From Isoetes taiwanensis (lineage: Eukaryota > Streptophyta > Lycopodiopsida > Isoetales > Isoetaceae), in contig JAJEKV010000073.1 in NCBI GenBank assembly GCA_021234155.1, positions 2,020,001-2,084,000 on the forward strand: a stretch of 64,000 nucleotides of DNA. Reading direction: 5' to 3'. Shown here piece after piece: positions 45,013 to 58,200 of the stretch; within the stretch, counting starts at the first letter, position 1, and the number at the start of each line of letters is the position of its first letter. The notes beneath the pieces were generated by a model. The model was not told where the DNA came from and did not search any database. It worked only from the letters and a program-made list of their open reading frames with translations. The position numbers and the translations under genes are program-made.

Positions 45013-47529
45013 CTTCCATAGATTGATGTGATAGGGGCTTATTCCAATAGTTGCCAAATGATGCATGCCATTAGTGTAGTTTAAGAAACTACATCCCTCT
45101 TGACATTCCATGAAATAGCTTGAGGGCATTGTTCAGTTGCAATTGCACATTTACTGCATAACCTATGTTTATGCATCATGATATTCTAAGATTAAGATCT
45201 CGATGGCATCCTCAAGGTTATCAATACGGCATTGCACTACAATCATGGAGTTTCATCTAGAAAATAGCATCTATGCAACATAAACTGTAAGTATGGCATT
45301 CCATACTGATACATTCATCTCCGGCATCTCACGAAAAACCTCATGTTTTTATCTTGGTAGTCCATGATAGCACATTTGTTTTTGCCACCTGGACGGCTTC
45401 TTTGAGTTTTACATGATATGCACAAATTGTAAACATTAACATTTCAAGAGATGCAATTCTTTTATTGTCTTCTGGAACAATTGTGAGGCAACATAGTCAG
45501 ACATAGCTATTACGACATTGAAGAGAAAGTAACATGCGTAACAAACTTGTAATCCAGTAACACCTCATGCCTGATATATCCACTCCATAGTTTTGAATCT
45601 CTATCAAAGCTCTGCCATAACCTCCTCGTTGCTGCTGAACGAGATGAACTATTGGTCATGTATCTGTGAATATAGGCATCTGTAACAACTGGTTATTGTA
45701 ACTCCCCATGCATCATGATTACATGCATGAGATGCATGCGAAATTTGTTAAGAATCACGCTCCTTTAGATCCTGCAAAAACATTTCAAATTAGCTTTTAT
45801 CATAAAGCAGAAGCTCTTGGTAATTCTACGCATAATCAAGCTGAGCGAGATTTGGCATTGAAAAACATTATAGAACTAGAACATGAATGACACTTCAAAT
45901 TGGCCACACATTAAGCCTGAGATGGCTTTTGGCAGAAGCTTGTTCTCAAATTTTTGAATCCACAGGCCCACAAAAACCCAAGCAATGAAAATCATAAAAC
46001 AAGTGAAAACATAGGGTACCATAGCAATCAAATATCCAATCTATTGTTTGTCTTTCTCAGCTATGCACATAAGTTCTGGCTGGATCTGGCACATCTCCTA
46101 GGCATTGCCATGAACCCCAAGACATTTTATTGATTGTGATCTTTGCAAATCTCACTAGCTCTACAACAATCTCCAGACAATATCACACAAGTACATCTAG
46201 TGCTTTCTCTTACTACAAAACATGTCACAGATATGTTTGAGCTAGCAGCTTACGTTTAAATCAAAGACTTGCATCACATGAAATTGAAAGGACTCTAACA
46301 ACAAAGAGTGGCTGATCTCAGTAGATTATTCAACAATCTAAATGGAGAACTTGGTCAAAATATTGTTTTACCAGCTCTACATCACCATGCATTTAACAGA
46401 CTGCAGGCAGAGATCTCCAACCTGAAAGACTTAATCATGCAGTTTCTTAAGACAATACTGTGGAAGAAGCTGACTGTTTATTCTTACCATTCCAATGCCA
46501 TAACTTAACATGCCTAATCGTCCCGAACCCAAAAAGCATGGACTAACCAACGACATGCCACTCGATCTTGTATTGAGTAAAAGTAAGAATCTTGAGTGAT
46601 ATTATGGTACCAAACTCATAAGTTCCAAACTGCATGCAATGCTTTTCCTTTAAATTCAGTAGTTTGCTCAGTTTGGCTACTGAAACGAGACTTATAAGAC
46701 TGCAAATCAAAATGGAAAATATACCAGCTCAAAAACTTGTGGCTTAAAGCAAGCGCAATTGAAAGCTGAGAATTTTTCATGTAAGTTATTGCCCCAAAAG
46801 CAGAGCAAAGACAATTAACCTGTGCTGAATTGGAGGGATTGATAAAGCTAATTCAAATATCAGATCCGTCCACTTCATAACTATCAAGTGCTTGATGTGC
46901 TGGGAAGAAAACAAACATGTTACATATAAGCAATGAAAAGAGTTTATAAAAGTAAAAGCTTACAGAAACTACCTATAAATAATACAAACAAAGGAGCATT
47001 GAACTTGTCAAATTAACTCTTTTATGCACCCTAATTCATACCACTTTTCAAGCACATTAGCCAGCTAAGGTAAGATATAAATTATTATCCTTATCAGTAA
47101 AGCTCGAATGGTAAAAGTCAATGAAACCAAAACCCTGAAACTGTTGGTTGAATTCAATAACCAGATGGTAGTCTTTAACTTTCCCGTACTTGCAAAATAG
47201 GTTTTGCAATATCCCCTTAACCTGTCACACTAGCGTAAATAAGACATCTTCGCCCATCGACAGAAAGACATGCACAGATTATTTATCAAAACAAGATTAC
47301 TCTACAGGGCGAGACCAAAAACTGGAAATGATATAACAATTTATCAAAGTTTATCCATACATATGCGCATAAAGAAGTATTTTTCCTCTGCCTTTATAAA
47401 AACCAATTTACAATAAATTAGATTTCCTCATACAGAATAGCATGTTCACATAGCAGCCTGCGCAAACTCCAGCCCCTTCCGCAAGACATGTTTCTTATAA
47501 TTACTTGCGCTTTATGTGTTTACATTATC
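45013..47529. other. Intergenic, with minor coding-like patches
   Basis: Two short plus-strand frames look mildly coding: 45708-45890 (FQISFYHKAEALGNSTHNQA) and 46308-46508 (FNRLQAEISNLKDLIMQFL). Neither matches a family I know or has clear splice context. At 47100-47162 a tRNA-like pair (AGCTCGAATGGTAAAAG, GTTGGTTGAATTCAATAA) hints at a SINE head. Otherwise nothing seen. Confidence 0.35.
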
Positions 47530-48156
47530 TCTCTTGAGGCCCTGTCACATGTCAAGGTGGCAAATTATCGACAGCAGGTTAATCCCATGCCCACGAGGGG
47601 CCCACACCACTACCTGTGCACCCATCTACCCATGAAAAAGCGCAGGGTGATTGCTTCCATTCGCACAGGTGCACACCACCTCCGCATTGAGACAGGGAGA
47701 TGGATTCGGGAGCCGCGTGAGGACAGAGTCTGTCAATGCTGTCAACAGGGCGCCATTGAGGATGAAAGTCACGCCCTCCAGGCCTGTCCGGCGTACGAGC
47801 ATATCCGGGCTCGGTATGCTCGGTTAGTTGTGCCCCACCAGGCCTTGCATGAGCTACTGAGCACGGCCTCTGTAGGCTTGTTGGGATCGTACCTCCAGGA
47901 GGTAATGGATACGCGGACTCAGTTATGCCCCCCTGTCCGACATTAACCTCAGCTGTACTTGTGATTATGTATATAACTGTGCAGTATGTCAGCATCCTTA
48001 TTGCTACTAAGGTTTTTCCCCCAAAAACCCTTCGGGGCGGGGGTTTTTTAATCCTGGTAGTAATACGCCTGCTGCTCTCTCTTTGTACTTGGGTCCCATA
48101 GGCCAGTTGGTCTCCGTGGACGATAAAATCATATTCTATTCTATTCTATTCTATTA
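47530..48156 (+). mobile_element. 5'-truncated LINE 3' fragment with (ATTCT)n tail
   Basis: The reading frame to 47946 gives HHLRIETGRWIREP and the zinc motif CQCCQQGAIEDESHALQAC, matching the C-terminus of LINE family A (CRLCDSGKIEDEAHMVKEC). The 3' UTR includes a CCCCAAAAACCC/GGGGCGGGGGTTTT hairpin and GGGTCCCATAGGCCAGTTGG, and ends in ATTCT repeats at about 48132-48156. Confidence 0.8.
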
Positions 48157-48980
48157 ATAGTCTTGTTGGCACAAGAATCTTAGAATTTTTAATGCACAAT
48201 AACCAGTGTATGCATTTATTGCACATTAAGCGCATATGTAGGCTTGCACACATATTTGTGCATATACGAGTGCAAGAGATGGCCTCCATGACTTACAAAA
48301 AAGATCCAAACTGGGTTACCTGAAGGGAAAGAAATGGTGTCTGCTAGAAGTACAGACAGACCCACCTACATTCTGTAACTTGAAATAAACATGTCAGTAG
48401 AATGAGCAGGTGCCGGTGCATCTGTCAACCCTACAAATATTAATAAATAGTGTTCAACCAAACCCTTCACTTAGAGGACCCTTTATGCCCATTTGAAAAA
48501 TAACAATTATCTTTACTCCTTTCCTTCCACTGTTCTTCAAGTATTTTGAGCTCTAATTTTAACTATTTGTTTAGCAAAACCCTTCATAACAGCTCTCAAA
48601 TATCAAACTGAAAACACCCCCATCAAATGAAAATGGAGAAAATGTGTTTCTATTCAGTCTATTCTCTTTCGATTTCGTCCATTTACCTACAGTAATTATA
48701 TTAGCTGATCAATGAAATCTTATCTAGCCCCTCTTTGCATTTGCCACGATTTGGAATAGCCAGATGACCCATGCTAAGTTTTGAGAGGTCCTCAAACATA
48801 CCTTTGTGACAATTATTAAGGCATATAAAGCATATGCAAAGAAACTCTTTAAAATAGAGGGACGAATATTTCCCAACTACAGACCACAAACATACCTTAA
48901 TACCGCGCTGCCAAAAGATACATGGGGTTGGCTTTGGCAGCTCCCTCCTCACAAATTTTCACGCAACATTTTTATTTACC
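48157..48980. other. No gene recognised
   Basis: Intergenic sequence between the LINE fragment and the poly(A) end of the minus-strand LINE; nothing seen. Confidence 0.4.
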
Positions 48981-49355
48981 TTTTTTTTTTTTGAAAGTAA
49001 GAGACAGTTTTGTCATTAATTATAAAATCTCAAGTCCATTGCAAAAGTATGCCTTTACTGGAAGAGCATACCAAAACATGCATAAAAACCAACAAGGAGT
49101 TTCAAGGTACAGAAATTATGATCTGCACACTAACAAAATATGATAACCAGCAGCAGATAAGAAAATATATTGAGAGTATTTTCCTTTGAATGCAGTGATA
49201 GTGGAGAAAGTCCACCATGCTGAAGTGGTCTCTTGAAACTTCTCCCAAAAAAGTGAACCCGCCAACAGGTTAATCCACCAAAAAAGTAAGCTAGAACAGA
49301 ATTAAAAAAAAGCAGGAACATGCTTCTTTGATGGTAGGCTATGAGCAGGGGATGT

Positions 49356-50545
49356 TCAGGTGTCGGAAGAGAAGACAGAATTATAGAAAGCATTGAAGGC
49401 ATCAGTGGATCCAAAGATGTAATGGTCAGGGGACCAGTTGTTACTGTAAACCATGCGGAATTTGTCCTTGTCCTCCAAAAGGATCAGTAAGGATCCATAA
49501 AGATCAGCTAGTAGCTTGTGATTGTAATACATTGATCTATATCTTGTGAACTGTGCTTCAGTAAGAATGAAGTTGTGGACTGACAGAAAGGTCCATAGGC
49601 AATGGACCTGCACAACTTCTCTGCAGAAAGTAGCAGCCCACAGATCTTCACTTTCTTTTTGGTATCTTCTATGACCAATTCTCATAATATATGATTCCAT
49701 GGATGTTGCAATATCATTTTGCATAACCTGATCTTGAACTTGTTTACTAAAAGGCGAGAGGCTGTCAAATTTGCTTCTTCCATCACCACGCAGGAAGTTA
49801 AGATCATCAGAAAGGAATAACCTAGAATCTACAACATTTAAATTTGAAGCAAATAAATCAAAGTGTCCTCTATACTGTCCATGAGCCTCCCAATTCCTGT
49901 CAAAGTTAGATCCATATTTCTTTTTGTGAGCAGTAGCAATAGTCTCAAAGTCAAATAGAAAATGCATCTTTAACCAAAAGGTGGAGGGATTTTTGTTTCC
50001 ATATAAGACACGGTTTCTGGCTTTCCAAATATTCCAAGAGCAATATAGATAATTGAATTAACAAATTTATCATCATGTTGCAGAAGGGATAGAAGATCTC
50101 CATTGTTTACAATGCCAAATTTGTCAGCAATCCAAGACTAGAAACCATTCAGTTTGCTACAAAGAAAAATATGACACATATCTTCAACTTTATGACAAGC
50201 CATAGGACAGTTTGCTGAGATGTTAGGATTTCTCTTTGACAAGGAGACCAAATTGTTCAGGCTACCATTAGCCAGAAGCCAAATGAAATAAGTAATTTTA
50301 GGAGGACAAAAAACATTATGGAAAAGATCCTTTAGCTGAGCATGACTAATAGACCATTTCAACATAGCTTTGCTGTCATCAATATTAGAGGACAAAGCAT
50401 TATACACATATTTAACTTTATAAATCCCTTTGCCATTTATAGTCCAGTCATCTTTTCCAGATTTGGGAGCCAGATTTGTGAGATAAGATTTGATGAGAGT
50501 ATAGATCTTCTTATCTGATGAGGTGCCCTTGATGATATCTTTCAA
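49356..50545 (-). pseudogene. LINE C: zf-RVT-like and C-terminal region
   Basis: 50138-50545 shows WTINGKGIYKVKYVYNAL and DLFHNVFCPPKITYFIWLLA, the W..(G)x(F/Y)SVKS.Y...W..W....PK...F.W pattern of the zf-RVT domain, with a C...C...H...C set (CPMACHKVEDMCHIFLC). After a frame change 49356-49967 continues the C-terminus (MHFLFDFETIATAHKKKYGS). This region follows RT in many plant LINEs. Confidence 0.7.
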
Positions 50546-51151
50546 TCTAATCCAGAAATAATTCTTCCTCCTAAGAAAAGGTCTCTGATGTAATCTAACC
50601 CAGCTTCATGTATAAATTCTAGGATGTTTGATAGCTAGAACTGCAGAATTTTGATCAGCCATAATAGGATTCCAGAAAATGGGGATATCAGAGTGGAACT
50701 TATCTTTTGAGATGAATTGAAATTTAGGGGAAATAGAATTCCAAGCCTTGATGAAATTACTCATAAGGGGAGAGATATTAGAGGCTGGTTTCAATTGAGT
50801 GAAGGCAGAATGAGGAAGCAAGTGCTGAATAGAGGGATGCCCATAGGGGTGACTTAGATTGATCCAATATCTGATAAACTTGTAAGCAGGAGATTGGCTC
50901 CCATGAATGACTTTCCAAACAAACTTTCCTACAAGAGATTGTGGTTGAATAAAAAGATTCTTACAGCCTAAACCACCAAGACATTTAGTTTTACAGATAG
51001 AGTTCCAATTGACAAGGTGACTTCCCTTCCAGATGAAGTTTCTAATGATTTTCTCCAGCTCTAAATATACGCATTTAGGGGCACATGAGAGCTTGCAAGA
51101 ACAAAATTGGCAATGATGGTTCTACCTGCAAGGGAGAGATAATTCCTGTAG

Positions 51152-52359
51152 CTATTCAGTTTTTTTTTTAATTCTCATGAGAATAGGATCCCAAAGATCT
51201 TTAATACTTTGATTCATAGAAAGGGGCATACCCAATAACTTAGTAGCCTGAGCAGGAGATAGAACATTGATACCAGCTAAGTTTTGATGAGGGATGTCCC
51301 CAATGATCAGACTTTTGTTTATGTTTAAGTGAATGCCCAAGGCTGCTGAGAATTGACTGAGAATTTTGCGAAATAGATTAATGTTATCCAAATCAGCATC
51401 AATAAAAGAGAAAGTATCATCAGCATATTGAAGAATAGTGATGCTTTCATCAGAATTAGGGAGCTTTAGACCTTTGATTTGAGCAGAGTTCTGATAGTGA
51501 AGAGTCACCTTAGTTAAAAGCTCAGCAGCAACTAGAAAAAGATAAGGAGCAAGAGGACAACCTTGCCTAACACCACAGGAAAGAGGGAAGAAGCCAGAGG
51601 GGATCCCATTGATTAGAACAGCTGAACTCGATCTTGAATTTATACCAAGAATTAGGCTGATCAGCTTAGGAGGGAAACCAAGTTTGGACATGGCAAATTC
51701 TAAGAAATCCCATCTAACAGAATCAAAAGCACGTTTGAAGTCTAGCTTGAGAAGAATGCAGTTTTGATTAGAGATTTTGTTCCAATATAAACCTTCTATA
51801 GCTGCTACATAATTATCCAGAATATATCTGTTTGGAAGAAAGGCAGATTGATTTTGACTGATATTTCTTTGAAGAAAAATATTGATTCTCAGAGCAATGA
51901 TTTTGGCACAAAGTTTATAGGTAGTATTAGTGAGGGAGATAGATCTCCAATCTTGGAATTTGGAAGGGTGATCAACTTTGGGAATCAAGGAGATAAAACC
52001 ACTGGAAATAGATGGATGAAGACGATCAGAGTTCCAAAAGGCATGAACAAGGGAGACAAAATCCTTTTGAGGATATCCCAGAATTTGATATAGAATTCTG
52101 CAGGAAGACCATCAGGGCCATGAGATTTACCATTGCTGAATGAGGTTAAGGTAGCAAAAATTTCTTCTTGAGAAGGAATGGCAGTAACAGAATCATCCAT
52201 AATTTCAGTAGCAGTAGGTAAGATATTGTTCACAGATGTCAAAAAGTCATTTGCCTCACTAATATTATTGGAGGGGATAGGTTTGCCATGAAAGAGGTCC
52301 CTGTATCTGCTAGAAGCTGGCAATCTCAGAATGAGAAGAGTATTTGTTCCCATGATCAT
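51152..52359 (-). pseudogene. LINE C reverse transcriptase
   Basis: GKSHGPDGLPAEFYIKFW opens the RT (51985-52359). In a second frame (51152-51988) come DWRSISLTNTTYKLCAKIIA, LLKLDFKRAFDSVRWDFLEF, GVRQGCPLAPYLFLVAAELL and ILQYADDTFSFID with the catalytic YADD. The two parts overlap with a frame change at about 51985. Confidence 0.88.
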
Positions 52360-52664
52360 CCAAAGTCTCAGCTATGGAATTGCTATGGAATTTCTAAAAA
52401 CCCTATTTTTAGCAACTCTACAGAAAAACTTTATGCTACCAGAATCCATATCATTGGTGTATTTGATCTTACATCTAATGGCAGAACCCTTTGCCTCCAT
52501 CTCCTCAAGTTTTTAATCCTTATCTCCAAAATCTCTTCCCCCGTTGGAATTTGATGGATCATTTTGAAGCAATGATCTTATCTCTTTCATATACATCAGA
52601 AGCTGGCTCTTTTGCTTACTGCATTGTTCATGGATAGCTTTAGACCAGTTCTTGATCCAACTTT

Positions 52665-53513
52665 TTATTGCCTAATTTTGGAATAGAAAAGCTTCATAGA
52701 AGGCCTATGATCATCAGCAGACTCATTAATATTGTTAGAGAGCTCCTCATAAAATGCTTTAAATTGAGAACAGAAATTCTCATTCTCAAGAAGAGAAGAA
52801 TTAAATTTGTAAGGAGTGCTTCCCTCCTTTTGAATCTTGGTAATATGAGAACTATGTAAGAACTGAGGCTGATGATCTGAGATAGAGGTACCCTCATCAC
52901 TGGTAACATAGCTATTGTCCCAAAATGCTGCAGAGGGGTTGGAGACATAAAATCTATCAAGAGTGCAATAAACTCTAGCTCTGTCTTTCTGCTTATTTGA
53001 CCAAGTATAGGTAGCTGTAGAAGATGGGATGTGGATCAAATTATTATCAGAAATGAGGGTTTCCCAATTTTCCTTTTCAGTTCTGGTCATATTTATTTTA
53101 TTCCCTAATTTCAAATCCCAAGGAGTGTTGTTGAAGTCTCCAGCAATGATCCAGTTATCAAGACTTTGAGAAGCCAGACAGCTATTAATTTCAGTCCATA
53201 TTGGTTCTCTATCTCTAGGAGAGGTTGGAGCATATACATTTATGATGCCAAAACTAGAATGGGAAACAGAGCAAATGATAGCTTGCCATACTCTTGAAGG
53301 ACTGTTATAGAAGGAGGTATGACTAATCTCCTTCTTCCAAATGATAGCCAGACCACCACTAGCCCCAGAAGAGTTAATCCAAATTAAGGAGGAAGAAGGA
53401 TAGATCCAATCCCCTAGGTTGCTACATTCAAAGGAAGAAAGCTTAAGTTCTTGTAGAAGAATGATATCAGCATTATACAATATGATTTGAGCAATGGCAC
53501 ATCTCCTCTTCAT
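52665..53513 (-). pseudogene. LINE C AP-like endonuclease
   Basis: ADIILLQELKLSS, SGGLAIIWKK, INVYAPTSPRDREP, IIAGDFNNTPW, YTWSNKQKDRARVYCTLDRF and SISDHQPQF follow the L1-type endonuclease order. It would nick target DNA to prime reverse transcription. Confidence 0.88.
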
Positions 53514-53549
53514 ATCTGAGGCTCAAAGGGAGGAAGAATAGGAGAAGAC

Positions 53550-53927
53550 TTAGATTCTAGATTTTTTGGATTTCCTCTTGCTTCTGGTATTTTGTGCAGG
53601 GGTTTTATTCATACCAAATAAAACCAGACCTAATTTATTCCCATCCTTCTCAATGGATTTTTTCATTGACTGAATCTTTTCAGGTCTATTGCTGAAATTC
53701 TCAGTAAGAAACTCTTCTTTGTCCCAATTTTCTTTATCACTCCCATATCCCTCACTATCACTGAATTCAGAACAACCCTCAGGAAAAAACTGAAACATAG
53801 AGTTTTTGTTAATGCTTAAAGGAGTAGAATCACAAACTTGCCTGGTATTTTCTCTTTCTTGAAGCTCCCTACCAGGAGCTTGAACTTGCATATTGTAGGG
53901 GTTGCAGAGGGAGAAGATGATGCCCAT
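53550..53927 (-). pseudogene. LINE C ORF1 C-terminal remnant
   Basis: An open frame of 125 codons directly upstream of the endonuclease on the element strand, rich in Ser, Glu and Lys and ending in a basic KRKSKKSRI. No domain is visible. It is cut at its N-terminal side by the junction with the plus-strand LINE. Confidence 0.45.
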
Positions 53928-54170
53928 TCTGATGTGGATGCGACTTTACGTTTTTTCACTGATGTCATGCATGTGAAGGTTGGTGGAGTTGTCTCTGCTA
54001 CTAGGGTGGGAGCGGCAAGACCTGATCGTCCTTGCCATCTTTTAGTTCAGTTTCAAGACACTCTTAGCCGCTTACATGCTCTTCAGCATGGAAACCATCT
54101 CAGAGGGACTAGTTTCTCAGTACAGGAGGACCCCAATTGTATAACCATAAGGAAGAGCTCTGCAAGGTGA
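53874..54170 (+). pseudogene. LINE B ORF1 fragment (RRM-like)
   Basis: RSLNLHIVGVAEGEDDAHSD resembles the NLRIVGxxE start of L1 ORF1p RNA-binding domains. It runs to TGA 54168-54170, after which the endonuclease frame starts. Confidence 0.55.
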
Positions 54171-54688
54171 GGGCAATCCGCCTACAAAAGAAATGGGTAG
54201 TGTACTGGGGAGGCACAGCAATTATTCTAGACCAATGGCCTTCCAATCCTTGGATTAGATGCCTAGATAAGGGACGAGAGTGGGGACTAGTGAATGTGTA
54301 TGCGCACAATAGATCTCATCAGAGAGGTGCACTCTGGGCTGCTTTGAGATCCAAACTAGTTCGAATGGGGGCTCATGTTGCATGGTTATTGGTGGGTGAC
54401 TTCAATATGGTGAAGTTGGAAGTTGATCGGTGCGGCAGAGGATCAGAAATCATCCAAGGCTTTGAACATGAACAATGGCAGCGCTTGATGCATGACTGTA
54501 GTTTAATAGAGGTGGATGGTGATGGAACCTTCACTTGGTGCAATGGCTGGCTTGGAGCTGGTAGAGCATATGCATATCATGACAGGGGATATTATAATAC
54601 ATTGGCAACTACATATTTGTATAATTTCTCTCGCCAAAACATGCTTGACAGCTCTATTTCAGATCACAATCCGCAGTATTTTTCTTGA
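54137..54688 (+). pseudogene. LINE B endonuclease
   Basis: WGGTAIILDQWPSNPW, GLVNVYAHNRSHQRGALW, LLVGDFNMVKLEVDRCGRGS and SISDHNPQYF are the endonuclease motifs. It ends at TGA in 54686-54688; downstream linker coding is in other frames. Confidence 0.8.
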
Positions 54689-55310
54689 TCTCATGATGGG
54701 GCGCATAGTAGGACCAAGACTTATTTCAAGTTAAACACTTCATACTTGAAGGATGAGGAGTTTAAAGATGGATGCAAGAAAGCCTGGTCCTCTGCATTTG
54801 TGAGAAGGAAAGGAATGGCTGGGATTGTTGATGCTCTAGCTGCCAAAGTCCTTTGCTAAGAACTGGGGTCGTCAGCGAGTTGCTACTAATCGAGGAATTT
54901 TGATTACTCTGTACCAACAATTAGTGGCTTGCAGGTTTGTTGTACCATCAAATGCCCAGCAGGAGAAGCAGACTTTGGCCAGCATTAGACAAATGGAAGT
55001 TGAGCAAGTTCATCACGCTCGAGTTAAAGCGGGCCTGCAATGGTTCAAAGAGGGGGATTGTTGCACAGGCTTCTTTTTTAGAGCTGCAAAAATTCGGAGA
55101 CAAGCTTCTGCAATGGTGTCTCTCTAAGTTCAAGATGGGCCTCTCATCTCTGATCCTGAGCAACTTAAGTTCTTTCTGCATGACCACTTTTCTTCCTTTT
55201 TTGCTTCTCGTCGCCTTCCCTTCCAATTAGATTTTCAAGAGGCATTACTGGCAAAGATACATCCTATTATATCTGAGGCACAAAGAGCTACTCTAGAAGC
55301 AGAGATTACG

Positions 55311-56262
55311 GTGAATGATTTAGCAGATGCTACCTTCCTTTTGAAGAAAGGAAGGTGTCCTAGAATTGATGGTATTCCTATCGAGTTCTTTCAGCAGTTA
55401 TGGGATTGGGTTGGCGATGATGTGTATGACGCGTTTCAGGATTTCAAGAGGCAAGGGCATCTAGACAAAAGTCTTAACTCGGCTGCATTTCTCTTATTCC
55501 CAAGTGTAACGAACCTTCAACAATTTCGGACTGGCGCCCTATCACTTTACTATCTTCTGTATACAAGATTTTTGCCAAAGCTTATGCACAAAAGCTTCGA
55601 GATATTCTTGCTGATTCCATATCCTCTACACATTTAGGATTTCTGCCACGACGATGCATAATAAACAATGTAGCTGCTGCCTATGAAGGTATTTACTAGG
55701 CTCGACTTCAGGGCCATGAAATTGTATATTTGAAGCTGGACTTTGCAAAAGCATATGCCAGTGTCGACTGGGCCTTCTTAGAGAAATGTCTCTTACAGTT
55801 TGGTTTTGGTGCACAATTCACAGCTGATGTCATGAGGCTTCATTATTCTGCTCGCTCTTCTATTCTCTTCCAAGGGGAACCCTCAGGATTCTTTCAGGTG
55901 GGTCGTGGCATCCGTCAGGGCTGCCCATTATTGTTATTTACAGTTGTGGCAGAGGTCCTTGCCTAGGTCTTCTCTCTTGCTGCACAGGAGATAATCATGG
56001 ACTTCCTATGAACAGTGGGTCGCAGGAGATCTGTAATCAGTATGCGGATGACACTTTCCTTTTTCTGAGGGCAGATGAGCAAAATTTGCAGAATGTCGTT
56101 TCCTCGTTGGATTCTTTTTCCCTAGCATCTGGTATTTTTGTGGGTTGGCAGAAGTGCACAGCACTATGGGCATTGGACTCTCCAATTCCACCATGTGTAA
56201 CTGCCTATCTATGGAAGATTCTTCCCCATGGTAAAGCAACCAAACTTCTTAGTATCCTATAG
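55311..56262 (+). pseudogene. LINE B reverse transcriptase
   Basis: Spread over frames: FLLKKGRCPRIDGIPIEFFQ, YLKLDFAKAYASVDWAFLEK, GRGIRQGCPLLLFTVVAEVL and NQYADDTFLFLRADEQN (YADD). At least two frameshifts and several stops. Confidence 0.8.
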
Positions 56263-56518
56263 GTGTTCATATCTCATCAGGAGATGCGTGGGAGGGAGTG
56301 ATTAAGGGCTTGGAAAAGCGCCTTTTCTGGTGGTCCACAACGAAGCTTTCCATGGCGGGATGAATCGTTATGGCTAAGTCAGTTTTAAGTAGCACCCATG
56401 TGTATATGGCTTCGTTCATGTTGGTTCCACAGTCATAGGTACAACTTATAGGGTTGTCAGGAACTTCATCCGGGGAACAGAGGAGGGTGTTTTTGCCAAA
56501 GTCAGTTGGAAAAAGTGC

Positions 56519-57680
56519 ATGTTGCCAAAGCATTTTGGCGGCTTTGGGATGATCAATTTTCTTTTGCAGAGCAAGGTGATGATTTCTAAGTTTATTTGGA
56601 GAATTTTGACTAATGTGGATGAGTCCCCAAGTTCCCGTCTTGTTTATCAGTCTTTGCAAATGTGCATTTCTTTTGGGTCTCGATCTCTTAGGCCACTTTT
56701 TCCCTGGGCTCTGTTTTATCCACCGACCGCATACCCTAATGCGTCCCCATTTCTTAGAGGATTGCTAGTTGCATGGGAGACTGTACAACCTCTGTTTCAT
56801 TTTCACCATCTTGCGCACACTAGCACTACTGGATGGTGGTCCTCTGGTATCTTCAGTCCACCCATTGACACAGCATCGATGGAGAGCAGCAGGTGTGTAT
56901 ATGATATCTGATTGATACAATAATCAAAGGCAGTTGCTGACATGGGAAGAGTTTAGAGCTAAGTTCCTCCTTTTAAGGTGGGATCAGGCTATTTGAGAGA
57001 AGGTGTCTTCAGTTCTTCCTCCAGTAGCACAAGTGGATGATCCTCAGCCTTGGGTAGTTCATGAGCATCAAAGCAGATAAGTTGGTGAATTCCATGTACA
57101 AGGTCTTGTTGCTGCGGACGCTTTGCCTCCTTCGTCCAAGTGGCCTTTGGTCATTCCTAGGGATCGGCAGAAAGCAGTATGGAAATGGGTATGGGATAAA
57201 CTACTCCATCCCAAAGTATCTGCTTTATAGTGGCAAGTCATTCATTGTTGTCTGCGCGTTAATATTCTGGTGCACAGATTTCGTCCAGAGGTATTTGCAC
57301 TTTGTTCCTTATGTGCACAGAGGGACGAGATAATTGAGCATTACTTCTTCCTGTTTAGACATGTCAGACATGCTTGGTTGTGGTTTTAAGGCCTGTTTTG
57401 TTGCAATTTGAATAGCCAACAGATGTTATTAGCAGTCTATATAAGTAGTTGGGATAATTTGGCAAAAAGGGCATTTCATTTGGTTTCTGCATGAATCATT
57501 TGGTCCATTTGGAAAAGAAGGAATCTTCTCATATTCAAAGGTCTTGCTTGTTCAGATGCACAGATCCTTCTTGATTCTCAACAACGAATTGTCAAAGCAT
57601 TCAGGTGCTCATCAATTGCTAATGAGGTGAAGAGCCGTGTTTGGGAGCACTATCTTCAGATTCATACTTACTTATGAGTT
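56519..57680 (+). pseudogene. LINE B post-RT and C-terminal region
   Basis: GGFGMINFLLQSKVMISKFI followed by WRI (the conserved stretch after RT) and, further on in broken frames, KAVWKWVWDKLLHPKV-like and cysteine-containing patches up to about 57680. Homologous to the minus-strand fragment at 20545-20890. Confidence 0.6.
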
Positions 57681-57839
57681 TTTGCTTGCTCTTCATATTG
57701 TTCAAATGTTGTATTTGAGTGGGGTGGTTTTGCTCTGGTGGACATTCTCTCCACTGGGTTTTTAGTCCCCATTGTACTCTGTAACTTTCTCTAGATAATA
57801 AAGGCTCAAGTCCTTCAAAAAAAAAAAAAACTATGAAAA

Positions 57840-58200
57840 ATATAGATTCACGATTTCGGCTAGAGAGACTCGACATAATGCTTTTCTCCCATATCTCCTT
57901 TCCAGAATATCGGATTCAAGCAATTTTTGGAAGGATAGAAATCTTATCTAGCGAGCTTTCCAAGAATATAGAAATCAAATATTTTGGACAGAAAAAACGC
58001 CGTGAAAAATGCACATTAATGGTTTTAATAAGAAAAAGCTCGGCATAATGCTTTTTCGCATATCTCCCTCTTAGAATATCGAATTCATGCATTTTTTGGA
58101 TGGATAGAAATCTTATCCAATGAGCTTTCCAACAGATATAAAATTCGACTATGGTTGGAGGCAAAAAGCCTACAAAAAAATTAAATTGGCAATTTCGACC
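57840..58200. repeat. Tandem repeat, period about 185 bp
   Basis: A unit of the form CTCGrCATAATGCTTTT, CATATCTCC, AGAATATCG, GGATAGAAATCTTATC, GAGCTTTCCAA occurs at 57868 and again at 58050. Two diverged copies; the right one breaks off in unique sequence. Confidence 0.65.

Larger units (their letters stand above)
48981..53927 (-). mobile_element. LINE (family C), minus strand, with poly(A) tail
   Basis: The 3' end is a run of 12 T on the plus strand (48981-48992), that is, a poly(A) tail on the element strand. Reading leftwards from 53927: ORF1 C-terminus, endonuclease, RT and a C-terminal zf-RVT-like region. It is about 4.9 kb, truncated at the 5' end where it meets the plus-strand LINE near 53880. 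It is broken by several frameshifts. Confidence 0.85.
53874..57830 (+). mobile_element. LINE (family B), plus strand, with poly(A) tail
   Basis: It begins in the middle of an ORF1 next to the 5' end of LINE C, continues with endonuclease and RT in several frames, and ends with AATAAA (57797-57802) and a run of 14 A (57817-57830). It is 5'-truncated or interrupted, and heavily decayed compared with LINE A. Confidence 0.82.
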
